Position numbers and translations under genes: made by a program. A stretch of 64,000 nucleotides of DNA from Castor canadensis. Its lineage: Eukaryota > Chordata > Mammalia > Rodentia > Castoridae. The notes below the pieces were generated by a model. It did not search any database. It was not told the DNA's origin and saw only the letters and a program-made list of their open reading frames with translations. Location of the stretch: positions 5,025,333 through 5,089,332 of the forward strand of contig NC_133399.1 of NCBI RefSeq assembly GCF_047511655.1, given 5' to 3'. Positions 22,660-34,435 of this stretch are shown piece after piece (the first letter of the stretch is position 1; every line of letters starts with the position of its first letter).

Positions 22660-23100
22660 TGGTTTTCCAGCATTTTTCCTGGGTCTAATTTTTGAGTTTG
22701 GCCCTTTAATATTTATAATTTTCAGTTGCCCTGTCACTTTACTCATCTAGCCTCATCTCTCCCTCCTGTTCCAGTGTGACCTGGCTTTGCCTAGGCAGTC
22801 CATCTTGACTAAGGTCTTGGGTTGTCTGCTTGGGACCAGAACGTGGTATTCCCACTTGTGACCCCCATTTTCAGGAGGAAGAAGCAGGATGGCACAGAGC
22901 TGAGTGCAGGAAGAAGCAGGTGGCCACTCTGGAGAGCCAGGAGCGAGTTCTGCTTTCCTGTAGGTTTCCCTGCACTAATGGAGGTTTTCCTGCATGAAAG
23001 GCCTGTCCAGGTGGGCGCCCAGGAGGAAGCCTGGATTGGGGAGGCCTGTGGCTACAACCCGATCTTTAGCTGTCCGGCGTCAGTTCGGAGAATCTTTAGT
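22660..23100 (+). other. Duplicated KZFP promoter-upstream segment, copy A
   Basis: It aligns with 44500-44780. Shared blocks are CCTGTTCCAG, CTTGTGACCCC, 'GAAGAAGCAGGTGGC', 'GAGCCAGGAGCGAGTT' and 'CAGGAGGAAGCCTG'. This shows that the promoter flank was duplicated with the gene. Confidence 0.75.
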
Positions 23101-23275
23101 CCTGTCAATTATGGTGGAGGGGCGTGTCCTAAGGCAATAGCCAATCAGCGTCTCAAGGCTGCCCGAGCTGTTCAATCAGGACCGTCAGCGAGAGGCGGGA
23201 CTGCTCAACAGCGCTGGATCTCTCTTTCCGTCTCGCCATGCTCCATATTCCCCTCCGCAGGGACATCCAACGGAA

Positions 23276-23278
23276 ATG
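23276..23278 (+). CDS. KZFP exon 1, coding part (start codon only)
   Basis: The exon ends ...GGAAATG, directly followed by the splice donor GTGAGA (23279 on). Only the ATG is coding, and the KRAB-A exon starts in the next codon (GAG at 37916). The same ATG-on-donor arrangement occurs in the paralogous exon at 45009-45011. An upstream ATG at 23238 opens a 16-codon frame that overlaps this start and ends at TGA 37923-37925. Confidence 0.72.
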
Positions 23279-23448
23279 GTGAGAGGAAGGGCTGGGAACT
23301 GGTGGGATCCGGCTGCGGTGGGACCCGGTCTCCCCCGCCCCGTCAGTCCCGGAGTCTGCGGCAGAGTCGCCGCCGGCGCCGCTCCGCTCGTCCCCTCGGT
23401 CCCCGGGCGGGGCGGGGCCGCAGCCGGGACCCCAAGTTCCTGTCCCTT

Positions 23449-23552
23449 GTCCCCGCCGGAGCCCCCTGTCCCTCCGCGCCCGCAGCCCCGCGTCTCCCCA
23501 CAGCGCGGTGCCGGCGGAGGTGGCGGGAGGCTCCCGAGTGGCCGCGGGGTCC
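23449..23552 (+). repeat. 104-bp block identical to 45181-45284
   Basis: From GTCCCCGCCGGAG to CCGCGGGGTCC every base I compared is the same in both CpG islands, while the sequence on both sides is only partly similar. It lies in the 5' end of intron 1. Confidence 0.9.
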
Positions 23553-24299
23553 CCGTCCCCATCCCGGCGCAGACCTGAGCGCCCCGAGTTTCCTGATGGT
23601 GGAAGCGGGAGTCCCTCTGATGTAATCAGTGTTCTCCTTTGCTGTGAGTGGACAGTGTTTACAAATGATGGCGGCGGGACAGCCCCAAGTGCAAGTCTGC
23701 GGGGTCTCAAGGGCGAGGCGAGCAGGGCTGTGATTTCTAGGGAGGAGCAAACAGGAGGGGAGAGGAGGGCGATGGAGGGGCGGCATCAGCTTCTGGGATG
23801 GAGAATTGTCACCAAAAGGGTGTTGGACAGTGATTTCTGCGATATAAGAGGGCCTTCCAAGGTTCCCCTGGGACTTGGAATAACCACGCCATGAATGCAG
23901 GGAGAACCGCCGCCCGCCCCCATACCCCAAGGCAGCAGCAGCAGTGATTTCGGAAAATAAAGCGGGATCAAAGGAAGAGGGGGGAAAAGGCTGTCAGAAG
24001 GTGGAAGCTGAGGCCACAGTGGGCAGTCTTCATCCCATGTGTCTGTGTCCTCTCTCTGGGCTTGAGGGAGGGGGATCTAGTTCAGAACTGGTCACTTGGA
24101 TGTTTAGTTACCCAGCAACTTCTCAGTCATCCAGGTTTGATATTATTGTCAAGCCTGGAAACAAAGGGGTTGGGTTGACCTTGCACTCAATGGTCTTGAG
24201 ACACTGGTGTCTGTTCTTCATGGTCTTTTTTTTTAGGTTATTCTTCCTGGCCACAGATTTAGAAAAACAGCCATGTTCTGCTCCCAGGCCTAACTACTG

Positions 24300-25122
24300 A
24301 GCAGCAGTGTATCTCATTCAACATCTAAGAGAGATGCCTATTTTCTGGTTTTGTCTCATCTACTGAAACTGATATAATTTGTGATGTATTTTCTACTTTC
24401 TCTATTACCTTACCCTAGCTCTCCTGCCTCAGGTCAGCCTTTTTTTGGTGTGACAACAGAGAAGGGTTGAGGCTGAGGGTCAGACATCACCGTCCTGAGG
24501 AAGGAGTACAACTTCAGTAAGGTTTACTGAAGTGTTCTGTTTCTACTGTTCACTTGGACTAATCATTTCTGATGTCTTAGGTTTAAGGAGGGAGTGTGCT
24601 CTTAAGGAAATGACAGGTGTTTTTTGCACTGGGCTGCTTTTCCAGAATAGAAAGCATTGTGAAATAGTGGAAGCTCTTTTTTTTTTTTTCTTCAGTTTAA
24701 GTGGAAGTTCTTGAATCACTTTTTTACCAGGACTCCAGCACTTGGGTAAAATTCACGAACTTCAGTGGTGTGTTTTTGCATCCATGGAGGTGAGCTGGTC
24801 CCATTGTAATTTATGCCAATTGAGAAGTCTTTGAGGAATAATGTGGGGGACACCTTTGTGTTCTGCATGCTGGAGAAAGGGGTTTAGTATTTGAGAGTTT
24901 ATTTGAATGCATATTATAATTAAAAGAATATTTTGTCCTTGTCCCAGACTTGGCACAGACAAGCTAAAATGCTTGATTTTTTTTTTTTCCTGAGTAAGAG
25001 GAGTGCCTTTGGTTATATTAAGCCCTTTCATGCTTGATTTATGCTAATGAGGTAACTCAGGGGATTACCTTCTATTACTTCAGGGTAGGGAGTAATAACT
25101 AGACAGAGCAAACACATGATAT
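24300..25122 (+). other. KZFP intron 1, no gene
   Basis: Part of this (about 24500-24560) resembles 45830-45880 downstream of the second promoter, extending the duplicated block. No exon was recognised. Confidence 0.5.
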
Positions 25123-25369
25123 TGTTACCAGCACTAGTGCACTTTGTGATCAGAAGATCCTGGTCTTTGTGCTCCAAATGGAAAAACCCAAGCAGAGAAT
25201 GTGGATAGGGTGACACCCTGCCAGGTGAGGGAAGGGAAGCAGGAAAAGAGGACACAGAGTCTGCCAGCAGAGAAAGCATGCTTCTTTTTCAGGTACCCCA
25301 TGGGAGGGCAGGCCCACGAGGTTCCCACCAAATAATGAACGAGTACAGGAGGGCCATGGGTGGTTCCCA
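25123..25369 (-). repeat. ERV-3 candidate LTR, left (3') copy
   Basis: About 247 bp. It is shorter than the right copy, mainly because the CTTGGGGGCACTCACC segment is absent. Confidence 0.5.
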
Positions 25370-26041
25370 GGCAGGTGAGGGTGGTCCGGCCCATCCCAGG
25401 CAAACTACATGAGCCCCAAACTTTTCCTACTGCTAGCCTGCCTTGATTTCCCTCTGAGAGATAATATTGAAAAAAAAAGATAGTTTTGGGGGTTGCTTGG
25501 GGGTGTGGTGGTCTATCTTCAGTATCTGCTTCGAGCTGACAAGGGGCAGCAGACCCAACCTATAAAGGGAAATTGTCTCTTCTATTTCTTTCCCTTGGGG
25601 CTCATTTGGACACAAGGTGTCTGAATTATTGTCCAGTATAGTTAAGGTTTTTCATAGAGATCTGGGTTGCTCATGGAGATCTGATTCATTTGTAGAGCTT
25701 GATAGCCTTGTTGCCTCATGATTTGGAGCCTGAAGGCTTTTATTCTGGAAGAGATAAATCTGATTTAGAAGGCATGACCTGAACATTTAACACTGATAGG
25801 AGCATCAGAAAGGGCCCTGCCAGGTATGGCAGGAAGGATGAAGTAATTTTGAAAAGTGACAGGGAGTCTTGTGGTTATTTTACCTATAGCTGTTTACACC
25901 TGTAGCTATTTTTAACTACATTAGGGGCCAGGTATACCAGGGACCAGGTATTAGTCTAATTAAACAGTAAATATCAATGTGTGAGTTCTGCACAGAAAGA
26001 AGGCTCTCAGCATCCTTAAGCAGAAGTTAGATACCATTGAA

Positions 26042-26340
26042 AGTTATATTGTCTTTGTTTAGATAGAAGGCCTTGGCCAAAGCCATGAGTTCACCTTTTG
26101 CTGAAAGTCTAGAAGGCTTAAACATTAAAGCACATGTGTAAGAGCTCCCCCCACCGCCCCCCCATTTTTTTTTTTTTTGATTCTCTCAACTTTGGCTATT
26201 TTTAGAGGTCTGGCATAATTGACTCCATCTGGATCTGGAGACGTCTCATCATTTGTGTAGTCCTTTTGAACGGTCTCAGGTTGGCTGAATGCCACTTGTT
26301 TCTCTGAGAAGTTGGGGGACAATGACCACTTGGGGGTCAT
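26042..26340 (-). pseudogene. RNase H-like pol fragment in ERV-3
   Basis: The minus strand reads YTNDETSPDPDGVNYA-type sequence and, after a frame change, LSAKGELMALAKAF. These resemble the YTDGS and SAQxAELxAL motifs of retroviral RNase H. They are separated by a poly-T/C insertion around 26150-26178. Only a fragment is recognisable. Confidence 0.45.
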
Positions 26341-29081
26341 GTCCTCTTAAACTGTTTTTATTTATTTATTTATTTATTTAATAGATTTTTGCCAATTTGG
26401 CAGTTCTGTCCCTCGGTGTCAGAGTGCTCACCAGGAAAGTCCAAAAGTCAGACTTTGTCCTACGGAAGAGGGAGAAGAAGTCAGAGCCAATATGACCTTT
26501 TTTGGCCAAGTTAAGCAACAAAGAGATTTATAAAAAGAGTGACTCTTAGGCTGGACTTAATTAATATGTTAATTAAGGGAGAGGGAAAGGGAAGGGGAGA
26601 ATCCATTCACTCCTCCACCCCTGCATAAGGGCTTCAGAATGAAATTCCCTTTGCTGGCTGGAGGAGAGCGAGAGAGGAAAGGGAAGGTGGATGGATAGTT
26701 GCCCTTAGGAGAGAGAAACCAAGAACTTCTAGGTCCTTTGAGCATCCACTGTATCCCTGGTAAGCTTCAAAACAGGTCCCTCCAACCCAGATTCCATCAG
26801 ATATCTGTGGAGAGAGTAACAGGGGCCCCTGACTTTGAGTCAACCATTCCCCTAAGGGCCAGCCTCACCCACCCCAGCATGAGGGATCTTTGATGGGGTG
26901 TTGACCCAACTATTAAAACATCAGAGCTATTATTATCAGTACAGAATCCGAATTCTATCAAGGTAAGCTTGGCAGATACAAACCCATCATTTGTGGTCAG
27001 CTTTCACATTAGGCCATGGGATTGTAGTCAGCTTGTAACCTGAGAAAAATGGGAGAACATGTACATTTTTGATAATAAACCAATAAAGGTTAATGTCTAA
27101 GCATATTATTGCATCTTGAGGGTGAGCTTTTCTTTGGTTTTGGTAAAATTTTGTATTAGCCTACAGTACCAAAAAGTCTTGATAGTTATTTTGATAAAGC
27201 AGAAACCCACTTTCAAATACACATTAGTATCTTAAATTTTAACCTTGGAAAATCTTTTAGGCAAACTTTAAATTAGAAACTTATAAGCTTTAAGACCTTA
27301 ATTTGTATCTTGAAATAACCTTTGTAAAAACCTGAATTGAGATAACATTGTTTTAAATAAAACTCTTACTAACCTTATACCTCAAAAGACTTAAGAAAAT
27401 TAAGACATCTTTTTAATAATAGCATTCTATGAGAACACAAGTGTCAAAAAACCTAATTATAAGAGTTAAGTGTAAATTATACTTATGGTGGAATAAAACA
27501 GTTTGAGATTATTGTTTATAAAATTTTTTTGTCCTAAGGCAGAGAATAATTAGGACTGATTGGGATTAGAACTTTAGATAACCTTCGAGACAGTTGTGCA
27601 CATTAACTTTACAAAAGTAGCTCAAGAATCATCCTAAAGACATCTAAACACACACAGAGACACATAGACATTACAACCTAGGCATGCCAAAGAATGTAAG
27701 CATGCATAAGGAGCTCAAAAAAATAAAAATTAAGTGGCCACAATTGGTAGGAGATAAAGACATACAGAAAACACACAGAATGACACACAAAACAATCACA
27801 ATTTAGAGTGTACCCTTAACCATTTCTTTGTCATTATTTTTAGAATATTAGGCAGCTAGATTTTTAGATAGTTTATAACAGATCTTTTATATATATATAT
27901 ATTTTAGCCCTATCCTTAACAGGTTAATGCAGTAAAAGCAAAATGTGTAGAAATTATATTAACCTAGAGAATTTTAACCACAAGTTAGTTATAATTTTCC
28001 TAGACTAAGGCAAGATGGCATCACCCATGAGTTTCCTATTCCTAGGGAGTGGCAAGATGGCTCTGGACATGGCGGCTCCTTTATGGTGTCATTTCCTATG
28101 ACCACATGGTCTCTGCAAAGGGTCTCTCAAATGGAACACAAAGACAGGTTACATGTAACATACAGACTCAAATAGCAGTCTGTTACAGGAAAAAAAAGAT
28201 ACCTCCCCCCAAGAGACAGGTGTCCATGAGTTAGGCATGCTAATGAAAGACCAGATAAACTGAAGAAAGCTAAGGTGGGATTTAAAAGGTTTTGTTAGTG
28301 TCTAATTTACTCTAGGTGTTTATAACTAGATCCTGGATTTTCTTATAAATGGGCTTTGGCATTACCTAGAAAGCCAAGCATCTAAACCCTGTAGAACCCA
28401 GCCATTTACAGAGCTACAGTTTGGAAAAGAACATTAAACAAGTTTAGAATTTGACATACTACTCTGAGGTATGGAAAACAAAATTTTATTAATTTAAAAC
28501 AATTAATTGTTAAGAATAAAACCTCTAATTAAATTGTCTATTTAAAATGTCCACATATAAAAACCCATTTTCTTTAAGCTCTTGGCTGTAAGCCTAATTT
28601 TATCAGTACAGAACAGTTAAGGTTAGAATGTTTTTTAAAGGTTTATTGTATATCACATTTTAGAATAGTAATTATGATGGACAGCATTAATTAGCACTAT
28701 ATTTTGTTGTAAAAAGATGATCTTGTATTAATCATTTTTTTCTTTTGATTTTGCCTTTAGAGCAAATGAACTTTAAATACATTACAATGTTTTTTCTTAT
28801 TATAGATATATTTTATGGATGACCAATGTTAAATTCTTAAATGGCACTGTTTTTAGTTTTAGAAAACATGCTTTAGAGAATTTAAATGCATTTAACATGT
28901 AAGGACAGCAACAATTAACACCACAGCTACACAGATGTAACTTATGTTAATTTAGATTTTACCTTTGAATGGAATTTAGAATCTCTGGCTAAGATAGGCA
29001 GGTGTTCCATTGTAGGAGTTGTATTGTCAGCCTCTATTAGTTTTCCTAAAGAAAAGGACACAAAGGGACCATATCAAGAAT
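26341..29081. other. AT-rich interior of ERV-3, no ORF
   Basis: About 2.7 kb of strongly AT-rich sequence with many stops on both strands. It includes an (ATTT)n run near 26360 and an (AT)n run near 27890. Nothing coding was recognised. Confidence 0.5.
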
Positions 29082-29414
29082 CTAGGATTTAATTTTATTA
29101 ATCCCATCTGTAAAGGGTGACAACCACTTGTAGGTAGGCGGGGAAGAGAATGGGTCAGAGAAAGAAGGTGGAGAAGGTAGCAGATAGGGAGAAGGCGGTT
29201 TGGTTAGGCATGGGACCTTGGTCACCACAGGTGGCACCTCATCCACCTCATCCCTAGTGCCCTGAGCGCCCCTGTCTTCCCCATTGGCACTGGAGCTGAA
29301 GTTGGTCTGAGGGGTTTTTTCCTCAGCCAGCTCATGTGTTGGGAACCCTTCAGCTGGAGGCTGCTGGACAGAGGCTGTCGGCCCCTGCAGCACCGGCCCA
29401 TACACTTGGGTCAC
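29082..29414 (-). pseudogene. Proline-rich gag-like ORF in ERV-3
   Basis: An open frame of 110 codons, rich in Pro, Ser and Thr, with PPSPYLLPSPPSFSDPF-type sequence. Its position after the GC-rich leader suggests a gag segment such as a phosphoprotein region. There is no recognisable matrix, capsid or zinc knuckle, so the assignment is weak. Confidence 0.35.
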
Positions 29415-29449
29415 TGTGCTTCACCGCCATGTTCCGTGGCTGGCTAGGC

Positions 29450-30700
29450 GGGGCTCCCAGACCACCCTGAGAAGCGGGGCAAGCTAGGGGAGGGATTGGA
29501 CCCTGGCCACAGCCCAGAGGTCCTGCTGAATGGTGCCGGTGCCAGCACCAGTAGGCGTTTTGGGGGTCCTGAGCTGGTGACGGTCCACTCCAGTCTCCCA
29601 GAGGCATGTCCTCTGTAGGCGGGACTTTCAGCTTTCCCTAAGGGCCAGGTTTGAGAAAAACCTTGGTGGCTATCCATGTGACTATTTCGACGGTCCATTT
29701 GGGAAACCGTGCGGGGAGGTCATGCACCGCAGGCATGACTATCCCGAATGGCCAGCTGGATAATCTTGCGCGGGCATCAGAACGTGCCACGGTGTGGGTG
29801 TTCTCTATGGGCGGCCAAGAAGCAGCACGGTCTGTGCCACGCTGCACTTTTCCCATCCCAAGGGGGTCTCAGGAGGCCGTGGGTGCACGCCCGTTCCCGG
29901 GAGCTAGGACAGAGCTTCGGCAACATGGCCGCTGGGGGGCAGTTGGAGAAAAACGCCGGCTTAGTTGTGCGGCTGTTGGGACCGCCCATCTGGGAAACCA
30001 TGCCTGGACTGTCCCAGAAGCTGTGTGTGCCCACCCATGCCCAGGTGCCAGCAGGCTTTCTCTTAAGAACAACCTGTGGCTGGACCAGGCTGGCCGAGTG
30101 TCTCCCATTTGCCTTTTTAGAACCGCCGTTTAGGGAGAGAAAGAAGGAAGGATGGTGAGGAGCAGCGGAGAAATTCAGCCCAAAATGCGGGAAGGGAGCG
30201 GTTTTGAGGAGGCGGGAGAGTGCTATGCACCCATGGCAGCGACAGGAAAAAGCGATCCTGGCTTGGGGCACAGGGAAGCAGCTGTCAGGGGTGACGACTT
30301 TAACATTGCGCCATGCCTTTGCTGGTGCCACACAGTCCATGTGCTCCAGCCACCACTGTCCGTGTGTCGCCGACTTTGGGACTTTTGGTCGCAGGGTGGG
30401 ATGGAGCTATGGCCTACTGAGGCCCATTGCACCACAACTGTAGCTGGTAGAGAAACTGGCGGCTCAGGCTCCAATAGTCCGGGCAGTAGCGGCTCCATTC
30501 GCCCTCTAATCGTCCTCTAAAACCGCTGCCTAGAGGAGAGAAAAGGAAAGGAAATGCGGAGGGGCGGGGGACAGCGGTTAGGAACCTGGAAGTTAGGTTT
30601 CCCAGGCCGCAGTGAAAGAAAGGGTGTGGGAAGGGGATTGAGGGTTAGGGAAAGTATGATTTAACATGGTCCATTACCCCCGGGGGGGGGCGGGGGGTGA
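29450..30700. other. GC/CpG-rich segment between ERV-3 body and its right LTR
   Basis: It contains repeated CATCTGGGAAACC-like and GCGGCC/CCGCCGTTT-like blocks, and a G-run at about 30680-30700. Several overlapping open frames occur on both strands without domains. It could be a retroviral leader or an independent CpG island. Confidence 0.45.
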
Positions 30701-30943
30701 CGGGGACATGAATCATGTACCCTGGTGTGTTCTTGGGGGCTTGGGAGCCCTGCAGGCAAATGCTGCATCCTGCCAATCAGGGTGCAGTCCGCTCTAGGGC
30801 TCCAAACATGTCCTGAGCATTTGGTTCTGTAGCATCAGGTGGCGAGGTGTGGTACTAGAGGACAGAGAAAGATGGATTAAAGATTAACAGAGATAGCATA
30901 TTGGCACATCACCGGTTAATTTCTCCTGGCTGGCTTTGCCATA

Positions 30944-31286
30944 TGTTACTAGTGCTAGTGCAGCGTGTGATCAGAAGACCCTAGCCTTGTGCTCTAAATG
31001 GAAAAACCCAAGCAGAGCATGTGGATGGGACGGGACTGTCATCTTGGGGGCACTCACCCAATCCAAGCAGGATAGTTTTATGGAGGGAAGGCGTGGCCTG
31101 TCCTGCCAGGTGAGGGAAGGGAAACTGGAAAAAAGGGCATGGTGGGTGCAGGTGGAGTCTGCCAGCAGAGAGATCATGCTTTTCTTTTTCAGGTACATTT
31201 AAAGACTACACTACCCCTTGGGAGGGCAGGCCCAGGAGGTTCCTGCCCAATAGTGAATGAGTTGGGGAGGGGTATGGGCAGTTCCC
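30944..31286 (-). repeat. ERV-3 candidate LTR, right (5') copy
   Basis: About 343 bp, TG to CA. On the minus strand CCATAAAACTATCC is a TATA-like element. The bases just inside (TATGGCAAAGCCAGCC on the minus strand) occupy the primer-site position but do not match a tRNA 3' end that I recognise. Confidence 0.5.
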
Positions 31287-31325
31287 AGTTTGATCTCCAA
31301 TATCACCAACAAGAAAAGGTGTAAA

Positions 31326-31540
31326 GTGTAGGGGCTCCTCATGCCTATAATTCTAGCTACTTGAAAGGCAGAGAGATCCAGGAGGAATGAGGTTTGAAGA
31401 CAGCCTGGGCAAATAGCTCAAGGGATCCTATAAAAAATAACCAATACAATAAAGGGCTAGCAGAGTGGCTCAAGTGGTAGAGTGCCTGCCTAGCAAGCAC
31501 AAAGCCCTGAGTTCAAACCCCACTACCAGTACCACAAAAG
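31326..31540 (+). repeat. Composite 7SL/tRNA SINE, full length
   Basis: The sense copy runs from the B1-like start (CATGCCTATAATTC) to the ID-like part (GTGGCTCAAGTGGTAGAGTG, then GAGTTCAAACCCC). It is a good reference for the SINE family of this genome. Confidence 0.88.
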
Positions 31541-31684
31541 CAAGAAAAGAGAGAGAAGGTGACCCATGTCCACCTGTTGTTGGGGCTAGAGTAGAATAAG
31601 AGACTTGTTGCCCTCTGGTGTAATTGTTATCATCCTTATAGTGTTTGATAGTCAAGCATTTGAAAAACTAAAAGCTGGGCAGTC

Positions 31685-32056
31685 TTTGACTATGAGTTCA
31701 TTTTATTCCCTTTTTCCTATTTGAGGCAGGGTCTCACCTTTATATAGCCCAGGCAAGCCTCAGTTCACTGTGTAGACCAGAATGGCCTCAAACTTGTAAT
31801 CCTCTCACAAGCCATTGTCTGACCTTTTTCATATATTTTTTTATTTAGTTAATTTATTTTGGTGGAACTCAGGTTTGAACTCAGGGCTTTGCACTTAAAG
31901 CAGACACTGTACTACTTGAACCTGGCCTCCGATCCATTTTGCTTTGGTTATTTTGAAGAAAATGTCTTGTGAACTATTTGCATGGGCTGGCCTCATGATC
32001 CTCCAGATCTCAGTCTCCAAAGTAGCCTGGACTGCAGGTATGAGCCACTGGTTCCT
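31685..32056 (-). repeat. Two antisense SINEs (B1-like and composite)
   Basis: 31685-31830 is B1-like (GAGGCAGGGTCTCACC). 31855-32056 is composite, with GTTTGAACTCAGGGC at left and TATGAGCCACTGG at right. Confidence 0.75.
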
Positions 32057-33270
32057 GGAGAGTTCCTTCTTTTTTCTGTAAGGAACTGACTTCTTCATTC
32101 AATGCACATATAATGTGACATATCTTTCAATCTCATTGTGTTTTCATTCTCTTTCAGCCTGCATAATTCCATTCATCTTTTTATCTTCATGTCAGTTGAT
32201 TCTTTGTCCTACTTGTTCCAATCCACAATTGAACACCTGTGGTGCTGTGTTCATTTGACTTGAATTTTGAACTGGAGTAATTTGTGTGTATGGCAGTTTT
32301 GATCATTTCTGTTTGTTTATTGGCATCTTTTTTTATTCACACCTTCTTTCTGGTTTCCTGTAGTTCTTTCACCATGGTTGGCCTCTACCCCTTTGATCTT
32401 TGAAGTAACTGAATTTTCAAATACATGGTTTCACTCCATTTTTTTTTTATTGATGAGTCATATTTCCTTCTTTTGTGTATTCCTCATGATTTCTTTTCTT
32501 TGTTGTTGTCTGTAACTGTTATGTAGTTGAATGGGATCTCACTGGATATTGGATCCTCCTACTTTTCCTTGGTTGAGGCAGAATAATGAAGAGGGGGGTT
32601 GCAGTGGGTTTGTTTGTTGTGGTCATGGGGATTAAGCCAGTGTGGTCACAGTGTTTAACCCTCAGTATTTCTTCTTCCCCTACTGTCCTACTCTAAGGTA
32701 AGGCGATCCAAAGCTTGGAGAACCGCTCCTTTAGAGCTGGCAGGAGACTGAGACCAGTCAGTCCTCTGCCCCTGGGAGTGAATTCTCACTATAGTATCCC
32801 TATTTATTATACTCCACAAAGCTCCCAGACCTGGCTCATCCTTTCTCTCTCAAGACACTTACTATCTGCTTGAGGGCAGTCTCCCTGAGTCCTCAGGTAA
32901 GTGATCAACAAGCCTTTCCTATCCTCAGTTTTGGATTACATATTCTCAGCATGAACATCAGAACCTCATGTCTGTAGGTGACCAGAGCAGTCTGCATGCT
33001 ATGCAGGATGTCTGCAACTTGTCCACTTCCCAGATCTGTGTTTTCTTGCTCAGGCTTGCTGCCCAGCTCTGCTGCTGGAAGACCAGCATGCACTGTGTGA
33101 CCTTTCTTTGTTGGGTGTCTGGGTTTATTGTTTTATAACTTGCGCTGCTTTCTTCATTCTGCTCAGTCCATAACTTCCAACTCATTGTCATGTTTTTGGT
33201 TATTTCTTTCAGTAAGACCATCAGTGTTGTTTTGGTATGCTTTGTTTTACATTAAGCTAGATATGTGTTG
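32057..33270 (+). other. KZFP intron 1, no gene
   Basis: T-rich sequence with no recognised exon; parts may be old L1 or repeat material. Confidence 0.45.
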
Positions 33271-33274
33271 TTTT

Positions 33275-34435
33275 TTTTTATTTTCTTTTTTGGTACTGGG
33301 TTTAAACTCAGAACTTCATGCTTGCTAAGCAGGTGCTCTACCACTTGAGTCACATCTTCATTCTGAGAAGTTCTTTTCTAATTTTGTCTATTTGGGGCTC
33401 TAAATGTCTATACTACCTGGATGTCCATGTCTTTCCCAAGATTTGGTAATTGTTTAGTTGTCATGTTGTTATTTCACTGAATATGTCTTTTTTTTTTTTT
33501 GTCTTCAGCTTGTAGCTCTTCTCACCCCATATTCCCATTGGGTGTAAGTTTGGTGTTTTTAAAATTATTATTATTATTTATTTTGTTGTATTGGGGTTTG
33601 AACTCAGGGCCTACACCTTAATCTACTCCACCAGCTCTTTTTTTGTGCAGGATATTTTCAAGATAGGGTCTTGTAAACTATTTGCCCGGCCTGTCTTCGT
33701 ACCACCATCTTCCTGGTCTCTGCCTCCTGAGTAGATGGAGGTATGAGCCACTGACTGGCAAGCTTGGTGTTTAAAGAGTGCCCCAAATATCTTCGGTATT
33801 GTGTTTGGTATTTCCTTTCTTTTGGTGAGATTGGCATTTGAACTCTGTGCTTCACACTTGCAAAGCAGGTGCTCTACCATTTAAAGCACATCTCCAGTGC
33901 ATTTCATTCTGGTTATTATATTAGGTTTTTTTTTTTTTTTCTTGCAGTACAGGGGTTTGAACTCAGGGCCTTTACACTTGGTAGGCAGACCCGGTACCAC
34001 TGAACCACTCCACCAGTCCTTCTGGTTATTTTGGAGATGCGGTCTTGAAAACTGTTTTCCCGGGCTGAACTTGAACTGTGACTTTCCCAATCTCAGCCTC
34101 CCAAGTAGCTAGAATTATAGGCATGAGCTACCAGCATACAGATGTTCAGTATTTTCTTCATTACTGTCTGAATGTGACAGGTCATCAAACTTCTCTTTCA
34201 GCTCTGTTCTTTTTTATTTACTTATTTATAGTTGGGGACACTGGGGTTCGAACTCAGGGCTTCACCCTTGCTAGGCTGGTGTTCTTACTGCTTGAGCCAC
34301 TCCACCAGCCCTTTTTTTGTGATGGTTTTTCTTCAAAATAGGGTCTCCTGAACTCTTTGCCCAGGACTGTCTTCAAATCATGATCCTCCTAATCTCTGCT
34401 TCCTAGGTAGTTAGAATTACAGGCATGAGCCATGG
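33275..34435 (-). repeat. Cluster of five antisense SINEs
   Basis: Copies at about 33275-33365, 33580-33765, 33810-33900, 33925-34140 and 34215-34435. Each shows the tRNA part (TTGAACTCAGGGC or close) on the left. The longer ones also have a B1-like part ending with a CATGAGC-type box. Confidence 0.82.

Larger units (their letters stand above)
22800..23620 (+). promoter_or_regulatory. CpG-island promoter of the KZFP gene
   Basis: A CpG-rich stretch with a CCAAT box (23141-23145, AGCCAATCAGCG), a second CAAT-like site near 23172 and no TATA box. The first exon ends at 23278. GC-rich intron sequence follows to about 23600. Long open frames across it on both strands are a by-product of high GC. 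The transcription start is not determinable from sequence; I place it roughly between 23100 and 23230. Confidence 0.75.
25123..31286 (-). mobile_element. ERV-3 candidate, degraded LTR retroelement
   Basis: Two direct repeats, 25123-25369 and 30944-31286, start TGTTAC(C/T)AG on the + strand and end TTCCCA, as LTRs do. They share CAGAAGA, ATGGAAAAACCCAAGCAGAG, CCAGGTGAGGGAAGGGAA and TCTGCCAGCAGAGA. Between them a minus-strand RNase H-like fragment and a proline-rich gag-like ORF lie in retroviral order relative to a 5' LTR on the right. I found no matching target duplication, no confident tRNA primer site and no RT motif, so the element type is uncertain. Confidence 0.5.

Noticed and set aside
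22822-23930. Long open frames on both strands over the first CpG island
   Set aside because: They overlap each other in many frames, are Arg/Pro/Gly-rich, have no domains and follow from the high GC content; the splice signals give a better model.
29651-30340. Overlapping open frames of 120-187 codons in the GC-rich segment
   Set aside because: No domain, low-complexity composition, frames on both strands; treated as non-coding.
31440-31520. tRNA-like sequence with A and B boxes, recurring across the window
   Set aside because: It is the tRNA-derived part of SINEs: no proper acceptor stem, A-rich tail, many copies.
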